Assembly: GCA_051294375.1 (NCBI GenBank)
Contig: CM119270.1
Span: 12,827,117-12,891,116, forward strand
From: Paraspadella gotoi
Taxonomy: Eukaryota; Chaetognatha
Length of the DNA stretch: 64,000 bases
Reading direction: 5' to 3'
How positions within the stretch are numbered: position 1 is the stretch's first letter; each line of letters opens with the position of its first letter. Shown one piece after another: positions 1 to 11,787 of the stretch. The notes under the pieces were generated by a model that worked only from the letters and a program-made list of their open reading frames with translations, did not search any database and had not been told where the DNA came from. The translations under genes and the position numbers were made by a program.

Positions 1-1679
1 CTTAATCCCAGTACTCCTAGCGAGCCCTCCCAGTTATTCCAACGTGCTTGGAATCGAGAGACAATTATTGGAATAACGGATTCGATTTTTCCCTGCAAAG
101 GCGCAGCGCAGCCCAGTATCGACAATGCTTCCAACTTACGATTGGATCCGAAATAATCGTCAAGCGTCAGAGCGTTCTTGTCAATCACCATGGAAACATT
201 GTGACAGTAGAATTGTCTCTCTTCTTGAGCTTTACCTAAAAATTGTCGAGAACAGCAGCCAAAACTGATGTCCACGATGTAACTTTTTTTGAAAGATTGT
301 TCTGGAATCCACCTCAGCGGATTTTGCACCATGGAAAAATGCAGAAGGTGCGTGAGACTATCCATGAGGGCGACATCGATTTGTGAGAAATAGTTATTAT
401 CTAAGTTCAAGTAGGTTATCGAGTTGAGGGCAGGAAGGGATAAAGTTTTGAGAAAGTTGCCTTCTAAGTTCAAATTCTGCAGCAACGGCAAATTGCTAAA
501 GAGAACCTTGTTCAAATTGGTGAGCAGGTTTAAACTTAAATTGACCATTTTAAGTTGTTTAAGGTCAGAGAAGGCATATGGATGGATTTTTTCTATCTTA
601 TTTTCACTCAGATCCAAGGAATTCAAATAATTTAGACTTTTAAAAGTTGTTCTCTTAATCTGTCTGATGGCATTTTGATTTAATTGTAACCACCCTAATA
701 CTCGTGTATCACTAAACGACCCATCTGAAATTTGGGCTATACCTAAGTTTTTCAGAGTAAGATGACGAAGCCTCCACAAATTGTCGAGCAGTTTTATATT
801 GACAGTGACTAATGATTCTCCGGTATCGGTCCAGACTCCCGTTATATTTATCACTTCAACAAAGTTCATATTGTTGAAGAAATTTTCTCGCAAAGTTTGT
901 ATTCCATGTATTTTTAAAGATTTAATAGTGTTATGTCTGCCGGGCAAAGAGTAAATATTTGTTTTTCCGTGAAAAACAAACTCAACGTATGTGAGGCTGA
1001 AAAAATATGGCAAGGACGGAAATTGGTCAACTTGGACGCCGAACTCAAGCGTCAACTCATTCACCCTCGGAGCCCAAAGAAGAAACTTCGTCGTCCTCAA
1101 CTCATTCCCAATCAGATTGATTTTCAACAACCGAGGCGTGCCTTGAAAAGCCTTGGGCGAAATAGTTCGAATCTGATTCCACCGCGCGTCGAAAAAGTAA
1201 AGCGTTGTCAGATTCGTGAATTGCGTCGTGATTTCCGTGAGGTTGTTGAAATTAATTCTGATCACGCTCAAAGCGGAATGTTTAAAGGCGTCGACGCCGA
1301 TATAGTTGATCGAATTGAGAAGAAAAGAAACCGTTGTGAGTTTAGGAAAATCGAGGAGAAAATCGTTTTCCAGCCTCTCGATCCCGAGATTGTAGAAACT
1401 TATTTCTGAATTAAAGTTGTCCGAGTTTTGATAAAAATCCTTGAGAAAAACTGTTTTATTTTCCCATACGACCCTCGCGTTTGACACGATTGCTCTCGTC
1501 AGGGTCGTGCATCCTTCTTGGGGCGACTGAACCTCCGTGTCTTGCCAGTGAGGATGGAAGACGGTAAAGTTTTTAACATTGAAAACGTCTCCATCGAACC
1601 ACGCGTCAAGTTTGCAGCGGGCTTGGACCCTTTCAAAGTTTAGACTCAGAATGACCGCTATGGAGAGAACGCCGATCAT
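1..1679 (-). CDS. Secreted or membrane leucine-rich-repeat protein, 3' end cut by window edge
   Basis: The minus strand is open without a stop from an ATG at 1,679-1,677 to the window edge (559 codons plus 2 nt). The N-terminus MIGVLSIAVILSLNFERVQA looks like a signal peptide, with Cys in the mature start RCKLDAWF. After about residue 80 come many leucine-rich repeats, clearest around residues 310-450: 'LNSLDLSENKIEKIHPYAF', 'LKMVNLSLNLLTNLNKVLF', 'LLQNLNLEGNFLKTLSL', 'ITYLNLDNNYFSQIDVAL'. An LRRCT-like cap follows ('NPLRWIPEQSF', then a CC pair and another Cys). Such proteins are extracellular adhesion or receptor molecules; no transmembrane segment is reached before the edge. The sequence before the ATG ends in CTGTCCAG, a possible splice acceptor, and a GTAAGT lies about 75 nt further upstream, so a 5'UTR intron at about 1,680-1,755 is plausible. 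Family member not identified. Divergent from the plus-strand matrix gene. Confidence 0.85.
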   Translation of the reverse strand, partial: MIGVLSIAVILSLNFERVQARCKLDAWFDGDVFNVKNFTVFHPHWQDTEVQSPQEGCTTLTRAIVSNARVVWENKTVFLKDFYQNSDNFNSEISFYNLGIERLENDFLLDFPKLTTVSFLLNSINYIGVDAFKHSALSVIRINFNNLTEITTQFTNLTTLYFFDARWNQIRTISPKAFQGTPRLLKINLIGNELRTTKFLLWAPRVNELTLEFGVQVDQFPSLPYFFSLTYVEFVFHGKTNIYSLPGRHNTIKSLKIHGIQTLRENFFNNMNFVEVINITGVWTDTGESLVTVNIKLLDNLWRLRHLTLKNLGIAQISDGSFSDTRVLGWLQLNQNAIRQIKRTTFKSLNYLNSLDLSENKIEKIHPYAFSDLKQLKMVNLSLNLLTNLNKVLFSNLPLLQNLNLEGNFLKTLSLPALNSITYLNLDNNYFSQIDVALMDSLTHLLHFSMVQNPLRWIPEQSFKKSYIVDISFGCCSRQFLGKAQEERQFYCHNVSMVIDKNALTLDDYFGSNRKLEALSILGCAAPLQGKIESVIPIIVSRFQARWNNWEGSLGVLGL

Positions 1680-1759
1680 CTGGACAGATCGAGGCGCGGA
1701 ATTATTTGAAAAGGAAAAATATTTTTCTTGCATTCTTCAACATTGATCAATCACTTACA

Positions 1760-3100
1760 AAAAGTGTGTGGATTGAAGATATGAATCTAAAAATCCATTA
1801 TGAAATGGAAATTCCGGCTTCGTAGTTGGATATCCCGAGAAAGCGCGAGAAAATCGAGTTGTAGTAATTGAAGATTATTTTTCGTCTATATCTTAATTTT
1901 ATCTTATTTTGATCTAAGTTAACCTGTCCAGCAACTTAATTTCACTTTTCGCTTGAGTTCCTGCAAAATTTAAGACTAGATCTATCATTAAAAAACATAT
2001 TTAAAGAAATAATTGTATCATTTTACTTACTTGCAGGTTGATGTATATTGTATTGTATAATGTTTAATGCTTAGTGCAATCTGTAAAAGTTAGGTACATT
2101 AAGTTAAAAGTTTTGGCACTATTTTTCGAGGGCGCTCCAATTGAAAACCTAATCCTTAAATTTAATTTTAACCCTAATATCTAGTACTAATTTCCTTCCA
2201 AAAAATTAATCCAATCCCTAACCCTAATCCCCAACTTGAATCACTAATCCCTAACCATTATCCCTAACCCTATTTTCTAACCTCACATCCTTAACCAAAA
2301 CAATAACCAAATCCCAAAGCTAATCCGTAACTCTAATCCCGTAACTCTTAATCTAATATTTATTTCTGAATTTAAGTTGAAAACGGGCACTTTCGGAAAA
2401 AATGTTGGCACTGGATTGACAAAGATTTATGTTCAAGTTCGATCCAATCTACGGAAATGAAAACGACACGGACGAATGCATCCCCGTGAGAAAATTTAAC
2501 GAAATATGCCTTCTCGCATATTCGGTATTTGAAAAAAAAAATTAAAGAAAACGAATTATTGAGCATCCTATTTCAATATCCTTATGAAAGAACATTTTTT
2601 GTGTCCTTTAAAAGGATATGGAAAAGGTTAAGTTAAGATACTGTTTGAATCCTAATTTGTTTATGAAATTATTTCTTTCATTCCATTATCCATAACATAT
2701 ATATTATATGGCAAGTGGTATCGAATATTTTAACTTCATACTGCCAGAGTGCCGTACATCCGGCGTTTTTTTTTGTTTGTTTTTTTTTTGGTTTTGTTTT
2801 TTCCTTTGCGTCGAAAATAAGCTTTTCGCCTCGGATTCCTCTCTCCATCTTTCTCCTATTTCATCTCTTCTCTTTCTCCAGATTTAGCTCTTTATTTTTT
2901 TCTACTCTTTCTTTTTTGTTAATCTGCTCAGAAAACAAAAATCGGGCGAGAGGGCGGGACCAGTCTTTCCTACGAAACAACAACTTATAAAGACGGAAAG
3001 TCTATGGTTTTTGTTTTCTGTTTTTCTTTGTTTCTCTGTTTTCTTTTTTTTTTCCCCCTTCGCTTTTCCGAGACTTAAGACGAGGCTCTTGCGTTCTCCT
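1760..3100. other. Non-coding stretch upstream of the LRR gene
   Basis: No supported gene. It contains AT-rich sequence and, at about 2,140-2,350, a degenerate telomere-like run of CCCTAA/CCTAATCC motifs (annotated separately). T-rich sequence with no coding character follows. It would hold the promoter of the minus-strand LRR gene, but no core element can be named with confidence. Confidence 0.5.
2140..2350. repeat. Degenerate CCCTAA/CCTAATCC repeat tract
   Basis: Irregular repeats of ccctaa, cctaatcc and taaccctaatcc, strongly decayed. They resemble interstitial telomere-like DNA but no canonical TTAGG or TTAGGG array is kept. The motif is related, in reverse complement, to the array at 9.35-9.65 kb. 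Confidence 0.6.
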
Positions 3101-3109
3101 TTCAACTTT

Positions 3110-3725
3110 GTTTTCCCTCCGTCCGCACCCTTTCTGTCTTCTCCCCTTTCTGTCCTCTCCCCCTTCTGTCCTTTTCCTTTCGTTGCTGTCCCTTTAGGTC
3201 CTTTCAGTCCCTCGATCCTCTTCCTTTCTCTCCTATCCAGCTCAGTCCTCTCTTTGTCTGTCCTCTCCGCTATCCTTTTAATTTCTGACTTTTCTGACTT
3301 TTCTCCTCACCTATTCTGCCTTCTCCCTTTCTCTCCTTTCCTTTTCTATCCTTTCCCTTTCTCTCTGTTCTTCATTTGTCCTCCTCTCGTTTGTCCTTTC
3401 CCTCTCTGTCATTTCCCCCTTTGTCCTCCCATCGTCTGTCCTCTCCCTTTCTCTCTGTTCCCCCTTTGTCCTCCCCTCATTCGTCCTTTCCCTATCTGTC
3501 ATTTCCCCCTTTGTCCTCTGCTCTTTTGTCCTTTCCCTTTCTCTCCGTTCTTCCTTTGTCCTCCTCTCGTTTGTCCTTTCCCTCTCTGTCCTTTCCCTAT
3601 CTGTCATTTCCCCCTTTGTCCTTCCCTCTTGTCCTTTTCCTTTCTCTCCTTTCACCCTTTGTCCTCCCCTCGTTTGTCCTTTCCCTTTTCTCTTCCTTTC
3701 CCCCCGTTTGTCCTCTCCCATTGGT
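3110..3725. repeat. Polypyrimidine minisatellite (tttgtcctcccctcgtttgtcc type)
   Basis: Imperfect tandem units built from 'tttgtcct', 'tttccctct' and 'gtcatttccccc', almost purely pyrimidine on the plus strand. The long Ser/Phe/Pro/Leu-rich ORFs here (plus) and Arg/Glu/Lys/Thr-rich ORFs (minus) follow from the composition. I do not treat them as genes. Confidence 0.75.
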
Positions 3726-4015
3726 ATTCTTCGTCTTCTTTCAAGTTATTTTTCCTCCTCGTCAACCCTTTTCATCTTCATTTCAATGAACCTTTTTTTA
3801 TTTTTATTTTCTTTCCTCTTTCTCTTCTTCCTCCCTCCGTTCCTCCCCCCAATCCTCCCCCCCTTCCTCCTTCACGTTCTCTCCTCTTACATCTCCTTTC
3901 GCTCAGTTTACTTGACTCTTCCATATTTGGTTCGCCGTTTGGCCGTCCCGCCTTGCTCGCGTCCTGGGTGCATTACAAAATAAAATTAGCCAATCGGGGA
4001 AATAGGGAAAAGAGA

Positions 4016-4022
4016 GAAAGAG

Positions 4023-4108
<86 letters not shown>

Positions 4109-4130
4109 GAAAAAAAGAAAGAAAACTTGA
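4016..4130. repeat. (GAAA)n microsatellite
   Basis: Nearly perfect tetranucleotide GAAA/AAAG array of about 22 units, followed by unique A-rich sequence. CTTT arrays at 52.3 and 59.5 kb are the same motif in the other orientation. Confidence 0.95.
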
Positions 4131-4436
4131 AAGAATAAACGGATTAGAATAAGGAATTAAGAACATTGTTTCCGTTTTTTGAGCTCGACTGACTTTCTAT
4201 CTTTTTTTCTCTCTCTTGTTCTCTGATTTTCTCACTAAGTCTCTTTCGCTTAGTCGTTCTCAATCTCGTTCTCTCTCGTTCTCACTTTCTAAAGAACATA
4301 GAACTTCTCTCCCTTCGTCTCTCTCTCCATCTCATCCACATCAGGCCCGAGCGTTGATTGCCACGAATAAATTTCATCCTTGGAAAGTGAAAAGACTTCA
4401 TTAAGATTTTTACCGCGATGAAGGTTTTTATGATCG

Positions 4437-5285
<849 letters not shown>

Positions 5286-5360
5286 ATCGATACGAGTTGC
5301 GATGGCAGCAACAGGATCGAGGCGGGGCCTCTCGTCGGCTATACTCTCAAGTGGAAGGAG
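5286..5360 (+). CDS. FN3 domain, N-terminal half (exon, start approximate)
   Basis: After 'atttcaag' the frame reads IDTSCDGSNRIEAGPLVGYT followed by LKWKE, then a GTCAGT donor at 5,361. 'GPLVGYTLKWKE' matches the B-C strand region of a fibronectin type III domain. The matching C-terminal half is on the same strand at 7,130. The exon end is phase 0, so this domain has an internal intron. The acceptor is weak and the start could be further upstream. FN3 is not usual in perlecans, so this may be the end of a neighbouring adhesion-protein gene or an N-terminal part of the downstream matrix gene; the sequence does not decide. Confidence 0.5.
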
Positions 5361-5423
5361 GTCAGTAATGTCTGTAGTAGGCCATTGCGATATGATCCAA
5401 CCCGACTATATGAGCATTCTGTC

Positions 5424-5485
5424 TGTCTGTCACTCGCTTTCTCTCTCCCTTATCTCTTGCCTTCTTTCTATCTCTCTTCTCTCTA

Positions 5486-5516
<31 letters not shown>

Positions 5517-5590
5517 CGTCTCTCTCTCTCTCTGCTCTGTTCTCTCTCTCTCCTCCCTCCCTCCCCTCTCTCCATTCTCTATCCCTATCC
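5424..5590. repeat. CT-rich simple sequence
   Basis: Interrupted (CT)n/(CTTT)n/(CCCT)n low-complexity tract directly after the FN3 exon donor. Reading frames across it are compositional. Confidence 0.85.
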
Positions 5591-6313
5591 CTCTCCGCCT
5601 ACACTCTCGAGTTAAACACGACTGAAAAAAAAAAACCCTCTCCATTCAGCGTTTAAACGCTTTTCGATGAACGCCCAGGGAGATTTAAATCTCATTTGCA
5701 TATCGTCGTATTGGGAAATTTCCCTTGTCGCCGTCGGCGAATATTTTTCCAACAGCTGATGGGAAAGTCGATTCAATAATATTTATAATAAATTCAGTTT
5801 AAATCGTTTATGAAGAATTCATCAACGGTCCTTATTAAAAGTATTTCCCTTTGGCATTGTTTGGTCAGTAAGGCCCTTGATTTGTATCATTCTCATTAAG
5901 TAAAATTTGAGCTATATGTACGCAAATCATATATTTCAATACTGTTTTTGGTATTAATATAAAAAATATAGATATATATATTTCTGAGCACGTCGAACTT
6001 CTCCATTGAATTATTAAATCTAAAAAAAAAAGATTTTTTTTTAAACTTGACTACTTCCGCGACAATCAAAACATGTAATACGTCTTTATCTGGAGCAGCT
6101 CGATTTTGTGACCCATAACCTCCCATTTCCTACGGTTCTCATTGACCCTCGCGACATCCAAGTCTCAACTACACCCCCCCGCCCCCTTCGCGTCCACCCC
6201 CCCTCCTTTTCAACGAAACCGCTGATGAGCCTTCGATTAATTCGTCTCCAAATGAGATGCAAATGAGTCGAGTTCGACCCGAAGACCGAAAAAGTTCGAA
6301 AAGCGCGGGAAAA
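5591..6313. other. Intronic or unassigned sequence before a gap
   Basis: No exon recognised. AT-rich sequence with a short 'tatatata' run, then a C-rich stretch (6,170-6,210), ending at an assembly gap. It lies between the two halves of the FN3 domain and is probably intron. Confidence 0.5.
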
Positions 6314-7129
6314 NNNNNNNNNNNNNNNNNNNNNNNNNNNNNNNNNNNNNNNNNNNNNNNNNNNNNNNNNNNNNNNNNNNNNNNNNNNNNNNNNNNNNNN
6401 NNNNNNNNNNNNNNNNNNNNNNNNNNNNNNNNNNNNNNNNNNNNNNNNNNNNNNNNNNNNNNNNNNNNNNNNNNNNNNNNNNNNNNNNNNNNNNNNNNNN
6501 NNNNNNNNNNNNNNNNNNNNNNNNNNNNNNNNNNNNNNNNNNNNNNNNNNNNNNNNNNNNNNNNNNNNNNNNNNNNNNNNNNNNNNNNNNNNNNNNNNNN
6601 NNNNNNNNNNNNNNNNNNNNNNNNNNNNNNNNNNNNNNNNNNNNNNNNNNNNNNNNNNNNNNNNNNNNNNNNNNNNNNNNNNNNNNNNNNNNNNNNNNNN
6701 NNNNNNNNNNNNNNNNNNNNNNNNNNNNNNNNNNNNNNNNNNNNNNNNNNNNNNNNNNNNNNNNNNNNNNNNNNNNNNNNNNNNNNNNNNNNNNNNNNNN
6801 NNNNNNNNNNNNNNNNNNNNNNNNNNNNNNNNNNNNNNNNNNNNNNNNNNNNNNNNNNNNNNNNNNNNNNNNNNNNNNNNNNNNNNNNNNNNNNNNNNNN
6901 NNNNNNNNNNNNNNNNNNNNNNNNNNNNNNNNNNNNNNNNNNNNNNNNNNNNNNNNNNNNNNNNNNNNNNNNNNNNNNNNNNNNNNNNNNNNNNNNNNNN
7001 NNNNNNNNNNNNNNNNNNNNNNNNNNNNNNNNNNNNNNNNNNNNNNNNNNNNNNNNNNNNNNNNNNNNNNNNNNNNNNNNNNNNNNNNNNNNNNNNNNNN
7101 NNNNNNNNNNNNNNNNNNNNNNNNNNNNN
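6314..7129. other. Assembly gap (816 N)
   Basis: Unknown bases. The gap hides the start of the second FN3 exon and any exon between. Confidence 0.99.
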
Positions 7130-7286
7130 CCGTTCGGCGACTACATCGTCCGCGACCTGACGCCCGACACGACCTCTTTCGTCATCGCCGGCCTTCGACC
7201 CGGTCTTCAGTATCAACTCGAATTGTCGGCCAAAAATTCTGTCGGGGAGAAGACGGTCGCCTTTCTCTTTCAAACGCAGCCCACGG
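7130..7286 (+). CDS. FN3 domain, C-terminal half (exon, start in gap)
   Basis: The frame opens from the gap with 'PFGDYIVRDLTPDTTSF' and continues 'LRPGLQYQLELSAKNSVGEK', then a GTAAGG donor at 7,287. 'LRPGxxYxLxLSAKNSVGE' is the conserved E-F-G region of a fibronectin type III domain. The exon ends in phase 1, as do almost all exons of the downstream matrix gene, so a shared transcript is possible. Its partner is the exon at 5,286-5,360. FN3 domains mediate extracellular adhesion; the parent protein is not identifiable from one domain. Confidence 0.75.
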
Positions 7287-7729
7287 GTAAGGTCGGGGTG
7301 AGGTGTTTTTTTGGGGGGGCTGGGGTAAGTGGCGGGGAAGAGCGTTGTGGTCGGACGAGTTAGAAAGAGTGACGTTATCTCTGTCATCGGAAATAAGTGG
7401 ACCCGATATTGAAATCGGATGCCAGAGTTTCGAAGTGGAATCGGAAGGCTCGTGGCATTGAGAGCGACGGATATTTTGACAAAATGCGTTAGTGGAATCG
7501 AATGGAATTTCGTTAAAATTCTTTAAAGGGCATCACTGTGCCACTCTATCACAGTTCGCTGAATTTCGATTTTAAAGCGTTTTTTTTTTTATTATTAAAT
7601 TTTTTCAGGATTTTTTTTCTCTGCTCGTCTCACCGGGTTAAATAGGTGGGGTGAACCTGGACAATGCCCGTTACAGTCTGGCCGAGAGGACCACAATGAT
7701 ATATGCCTCATGATTCGTTGTTGTTTATC

Positions 7730-7730
<1 letters not shown>

Positions 7731-7781
<51 letters not shown>

Positions 7782-7830
7782 GGATGATTGTGATATTGAT
7801 GATGACGATGATTATGATGATGATGTCAAA
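7731..7830. repeat. (GAT)n microsatellite
   Basis: A run of ATG/GAT trinucleotides, pure at 7,731-7,780 and interrupted after that. Confidence 0.95.
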
Positions 7831-8148
7831 AAGATGATGCAAATCGATGCCGAGGTTTGTTGTATTCACTATTCAGTGCAACTACTAGGAACTGTCGGCG
7901 ATGAAAAGATCAGTGACGGAGATGACGTCGACTTTGACGACCAACCGGAAACGCGGCGTCCATAAACGAAGCATTTGTTGACACTTTTCCGTCCCGTCCG
8001 CGTGCACCCGGCAAGCTGTGTGCGTCTTTAGTGCATCCGACGTGCGACTTGCGTGTGACTTACGCCTCGCATCGATCACGTACGTGGACCACAAACACGC
8101 GCGACCTCGGTCTCCAGCAAACACCGTCTCACGCCAATAAAGTATCAC

Positions 8149-8425
8149 GTCTCTCTCTCTCTCTCTCTCTCTCTCTCTNNNNNNNNNNNNNNNNNNNNNN
8201 NNNNNNNNNNNNNNNNNNNNNNNNNNNNNNNNNNNNNNNNNNNNNNNNNNNNNNNNNNNNNNNNNNNNNNNNNNNNNNNNNNNNNNNNNNNNNNNNNNNN
8301 NNNNNNNNNNNNNNNNNNNNNNNNNNNNNNNNNNNNNNNNNNNNNNNNNNNNNNNNNNNNNNNNNNNNNNNNNNNNNNNNNNNNNNNNNNNNNNNNNNNN
8401 NNNNNNNNNNNNNNNNNNNNNNNNN
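8149..8425. repeat. (CT)n running into a 247-N gap
   Basis: About 15 CT units lead straight into N. The microsatellite itself probably broke the assembly. Confidence 0.85.
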
Positions 8426-8711
8426 TCTTTAACATATTATCTTGCAAAATCAAGCATTCGCATTCCGTTGCCAACATTCTCTTTCCCATTCAACTTTCAA
8501 CTATATGAATATTCTATATAAGTATTACTGGATTGTTGAAAAAACATTTGCATCTGCTTGGATAACATTGGATATTTTTCAATTTTTTATGATAGATCTT
8601 AGAATGTTTTACTTTCATCCATCATTTATTTTCTTCACTTTGCTATCTTCTTATTTTTTTCATGTTAATTCTTTTACAATTTTTTTCTCAAACTTCCATC
8701 TCTATTCTCTC

Positions 8712-9018
8712 TATCTCTCTTCTTCACTCAACTCTCTCTCTCTCTCCCCCTCATCTCTAAATCACGTTCTCTATCCTTGTTTGCTCACCGACACGTTCTT
8801 TCCGATCGGCTCCCTTTCTCTCCAGATCGGACAATCTCTCTTCTCTCATTTAAATAAACTNNNNNNNNNNATCTCTCTTCTTCACTCAACTCTCTCTCTC
8901 TCTCCCTCTCATCTCTAAATCACGTTCTCTGTCCTTGTTTGCTCACCGACACGTTCTCCCCGATCTGCTCCCTTTCTCTCCCGATCGGACAATCTCTCTT
9001 CTCTCATTTAAATAAACT
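8712..9018. repeat. ~148-bp duplicate on both sides of a 10-N gap
   Basis: 8,712-8,860 and 8,871-9,018 are the same sequence apart from a few substitutions, separated by exactly 10 N. This looks like an unmerged overlap of contig ends (possibly two haplotypes) rather than a tandem duplication. Confidence 0.8.
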
Positions 9019-9349
9019 TTTAATCATCCGCTTTTATTTTTTTATTTTCCGACTGTTCGTTCGTTGATTGTTTTGGTTATTTTTGTTTTTGTCTTCGACC
9101 CTCCTCAGTCCTCAGTCCTCATTCGGTTTTAACCTTCCTTCTTTTTTTGGCTATTATTTTCTAAATGCGCCCCGTTTCAGTTTAAATTTACAAATTAAGT
9201 TTATTTTTAAGTTTAAAAATAAGGTTAAAGGTTAGAGATAAGGAGTTATGGATTAGATTAATAATTAGGTTTATGGATTTAGTTATGGATTTCGTTAAGG
9301 GTTTGGAAATTATCAATTATGGATTGTTATTATGAATTAAGGTTAAAGA

Positions 9350-9655
9350 TTAGATTAAGGATTAAGTATTAAGGTTAAGGATTAAGGTTAAGGATTAAGG
9401 TTAAGGATTAAGGTTAAGGATTAAGGTTAAGGACTAAGGTTAAGGATTAAGGTTAAGGATTAAGGTTAAGGATTAAGGTTAAGGATTAAGGTTAAGGATT
9501 AAGGTTAAGGATTAAAATTAAGGATTAAGGTTAAGGATTAAGATTAAGGATTAAGATTAAATTTAAGGATTAAGGTTAAGGATTAAGATTAAGGTTTTGG
9601 ATTAAGGTTAAGGATTAAGATTAAGGATTAAGGTTAAGGATTAAGGTTAAGGAAT
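9350..9655. repeat. 13-bp GGTTAAGGATTAA minisatellite
   Basis: Alternating hexamer AAGGTT and heptamer AAGGATT give a 13-bp unit repeated about 20 times, most regular at 9,370-9,520 and decaying on both sides. The preceding ~150 bp hold degenerate 'ggttaaggattag' words. It is telomere-like in composition but is not TTAGG. Confidence 0.9.
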
Positions 9656-11043
9656 GAATCAAATATTTTGAAAAAGATTAGAGGATTAAGAACAGACATG
9701 GAGCTCTTTCAAAATATAGTGCACTTTTTTCTTACTTCCAGGTTGTCGTTGTCACGGTTGTCCTTCTCTGTTTTGTTCTCCTTATCTTTTTCTCTTTTGT
9801 TTATCTTCTTTTCTCTCTCACCTTTTTCTCTTTCTTTTCTTTCTTTTCTTATCTCGCGAAAGTTTTGGGTTTTTTTCCTTTTCTTTTTTTTTTCTTCTCG
9901 TCCATGGGTGACCGTCATTTTCGGCTTTCACCTAAAATTTTCAGTTCCTCTTTTTTTTTGTTCAATACTTTTTCCTCTCGTGATTTTCCCTGGAGTCACG
10001 GTGAACTCATTTGCGAGAGAATTTTTCAAGCGGACGCAAGTGTGAAAGTGCAGCGAAAGTGAGGCGGGCCTTTGAAATCCTTTCGCTAAATTCTCACCAG
10101 ACCACAATCGCGAAAAGTCGAGCTTTTGCTTAATGACGGCGTGTGAGTTAAAGTTTGCTTTTAATAAGAGAAGAGAGAGCCGAAGGAGAGAGAGAAGAGA
10201 GAGAGAGCGAGAGCGAGCGAGCAGAGAGAGAGAGAGAGACGAGCAGAGAGCGGGATTTTTTGATTTTAACACATATTAACAGAGTCGAGTAGTGACTGCA
10301 GGAGATAGCACAGAAAAAGACTCTCGCCCGATAAACACAGTTAAAACTTAAGGTCAGTGTATATTAATATATAATCTCATTCTCTTTTCCCCTCTCAAAT
10401 TCTTCGTCGGTCCCTCTCTTTGACGTTTGTCTTGTTGTGTGTCGTTGTCGTGTTTGTTGTTTGCCGTGTTATTTGCTGCCGATTTTTCTTCCCCTAAAAA
10501 TTGCCGCCAATTCTTTTTTATCGGCCCAAAGAAGGAGAGAGACATTTGAGAAAAGACATCTGAAGCTTTTTTCGGGTTCGGGAACTAACTGCATCTCTGA
10601 ACCAGACTAATGTGCTCGTCTCTTACGTGAGTCATCCGTCGCTTGAATTCGTTAGGAAAAAAGATGGAACTGGGAGGAAGCCGAGGAAGTAGAGTGGCAG
10701 CAGGCCATGTTGTTCAGTTATGCAGTAGAAGGACGATGTAGAAGAGAGAGACAGACACGTGCTCCCGAAGAACACACAACGAGATACGAGAGGAGGATTG
10801 ACGATGAGAGATAGAGAACGAGGCAGAAGCAAAACACATATTAAATGTCATTCGCTGGAATTCAAACATTTTTTAAAATTAAAGTCGAATGTTACAAATT
10901 CTAAGTCGGCACAATTTTATAATTAAGCAATTAACAATTTAAAAAAGAATACTATTCATATCACCACATTAGCTTGTAGCTGATAATGTTATGGAGCATT
11001 GCATACAGGCAAAATTGGATAATGCAGTCCTCTCTGGGCTGTT
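9656..11043. other. Non-coding stretch
   Basis: No gene supported. T-rich sequence, a GA-rich tract (10,165-10,245) and mixed AT-rich sequence up to an assembly gap. ORFs here are short and compositional. Confidence 0.5.
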
Positions 11044-11787
11044 NNNNNNNNNNNNNNNNNNNNNNNNNNNNNNNNNNNNNNNNNNNNNNNNNNNNNNNNN
11101 NNNNNNNNNNNNNNNNNNNNNNNNNNNNNNNNNNNNNNNNNNNNNNNNNNNNNNNNNNNNNNNNNNNNNNNNNNNNNNNNNNNNNNNNNNNNNNNNNNNN
11201 NNNNNNNNNNNNNNNNNNNNNNNNNNNNNNNNNNNNNNNNNNNNNNNNNNNNNNNNNNNNNNNNNNNNNNNNNNNNNNNNNNNNNNNNNNNNNNNNNNNN
11301 NNNNNNNNNNNNNNNNNNNNNNNNNNNNNNNNNNNNNNNNNNNNNNNNNNNNNNNNNNNNNNNNNNNNNNNNNNNNNNNNNNNNNNNNNNNNNNNNNNNN
11401 NNNNNNNNNNNNNNNNNNNNNNNNNNNNNNNNNNNNNNNNNNNNNNNNNNNNNNNNNNNNNNNNNNNNNNNNNNNNNNNNNNNNNNNNNNNNNNNNNNNN
11501 NNNNNNNNNNNNNNNNNNNNNNNNNNNNNNNNNNNNNNNNNNNNNNNNNNNNNNNNNNNNNNNNNNNNNNNNNNNNNNNNNNNNNNNNNNNNNNNNNNNN
11601 NNNNNNNNNNNNNNNNNNNNNNNNNNNNNNNNNNNNNNNNNNNNNNNNNNNNNNNNNNNNNNNNNNNNNNNNNNNNNNNNNNNNNNNNNNNNNNNNNNNN
11701 NNNNNNNNNNNNNNNNNNNNNNNNNNNNNNNNNNNNNNNNNNNNNNNNNNNNNNNNNNNNNNNNNNNNNNNNNNNNNNNNNNNNNNN
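11044..11787. other. Assembly gap (744 N)
   Basis: Unknown bases. Exons of the matrix gene could lie in it. The right flank is a (GAC/GAT)n acidic-repeat tract. Confidence 0.99.

Larger units (their letters stand above)
7287..9190. other. Non-coding with short-read gap artefacts
   Basis: No coding exon recognised. It holds a (GAT)n array at 7,731-7,830, a (CT)n run abutting the 247-N gap (8,179-8,425) and a ~148-bp near-duplicate flanking a 10-N spacer at 8,861-8,870. Probably intron if the FN3 exon belongs to the matrix gene. Confidence 0.5.

Noticed and set aside
3011-4138. Long Ser/Phe/Pro/Leu ORF (plus) and Arg/Glu/Thr ORF (minus)
   Set aside because: Both are translations of a polypyrimidine minisatellite and a GAAA array. 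No splice context, domain or codon structure.
9350-9655. Functional telomere
   Set aside because: The unit is 13 bp, decays on both sides and is followed by tens of kilobases of gene sequence. At most interstitial.
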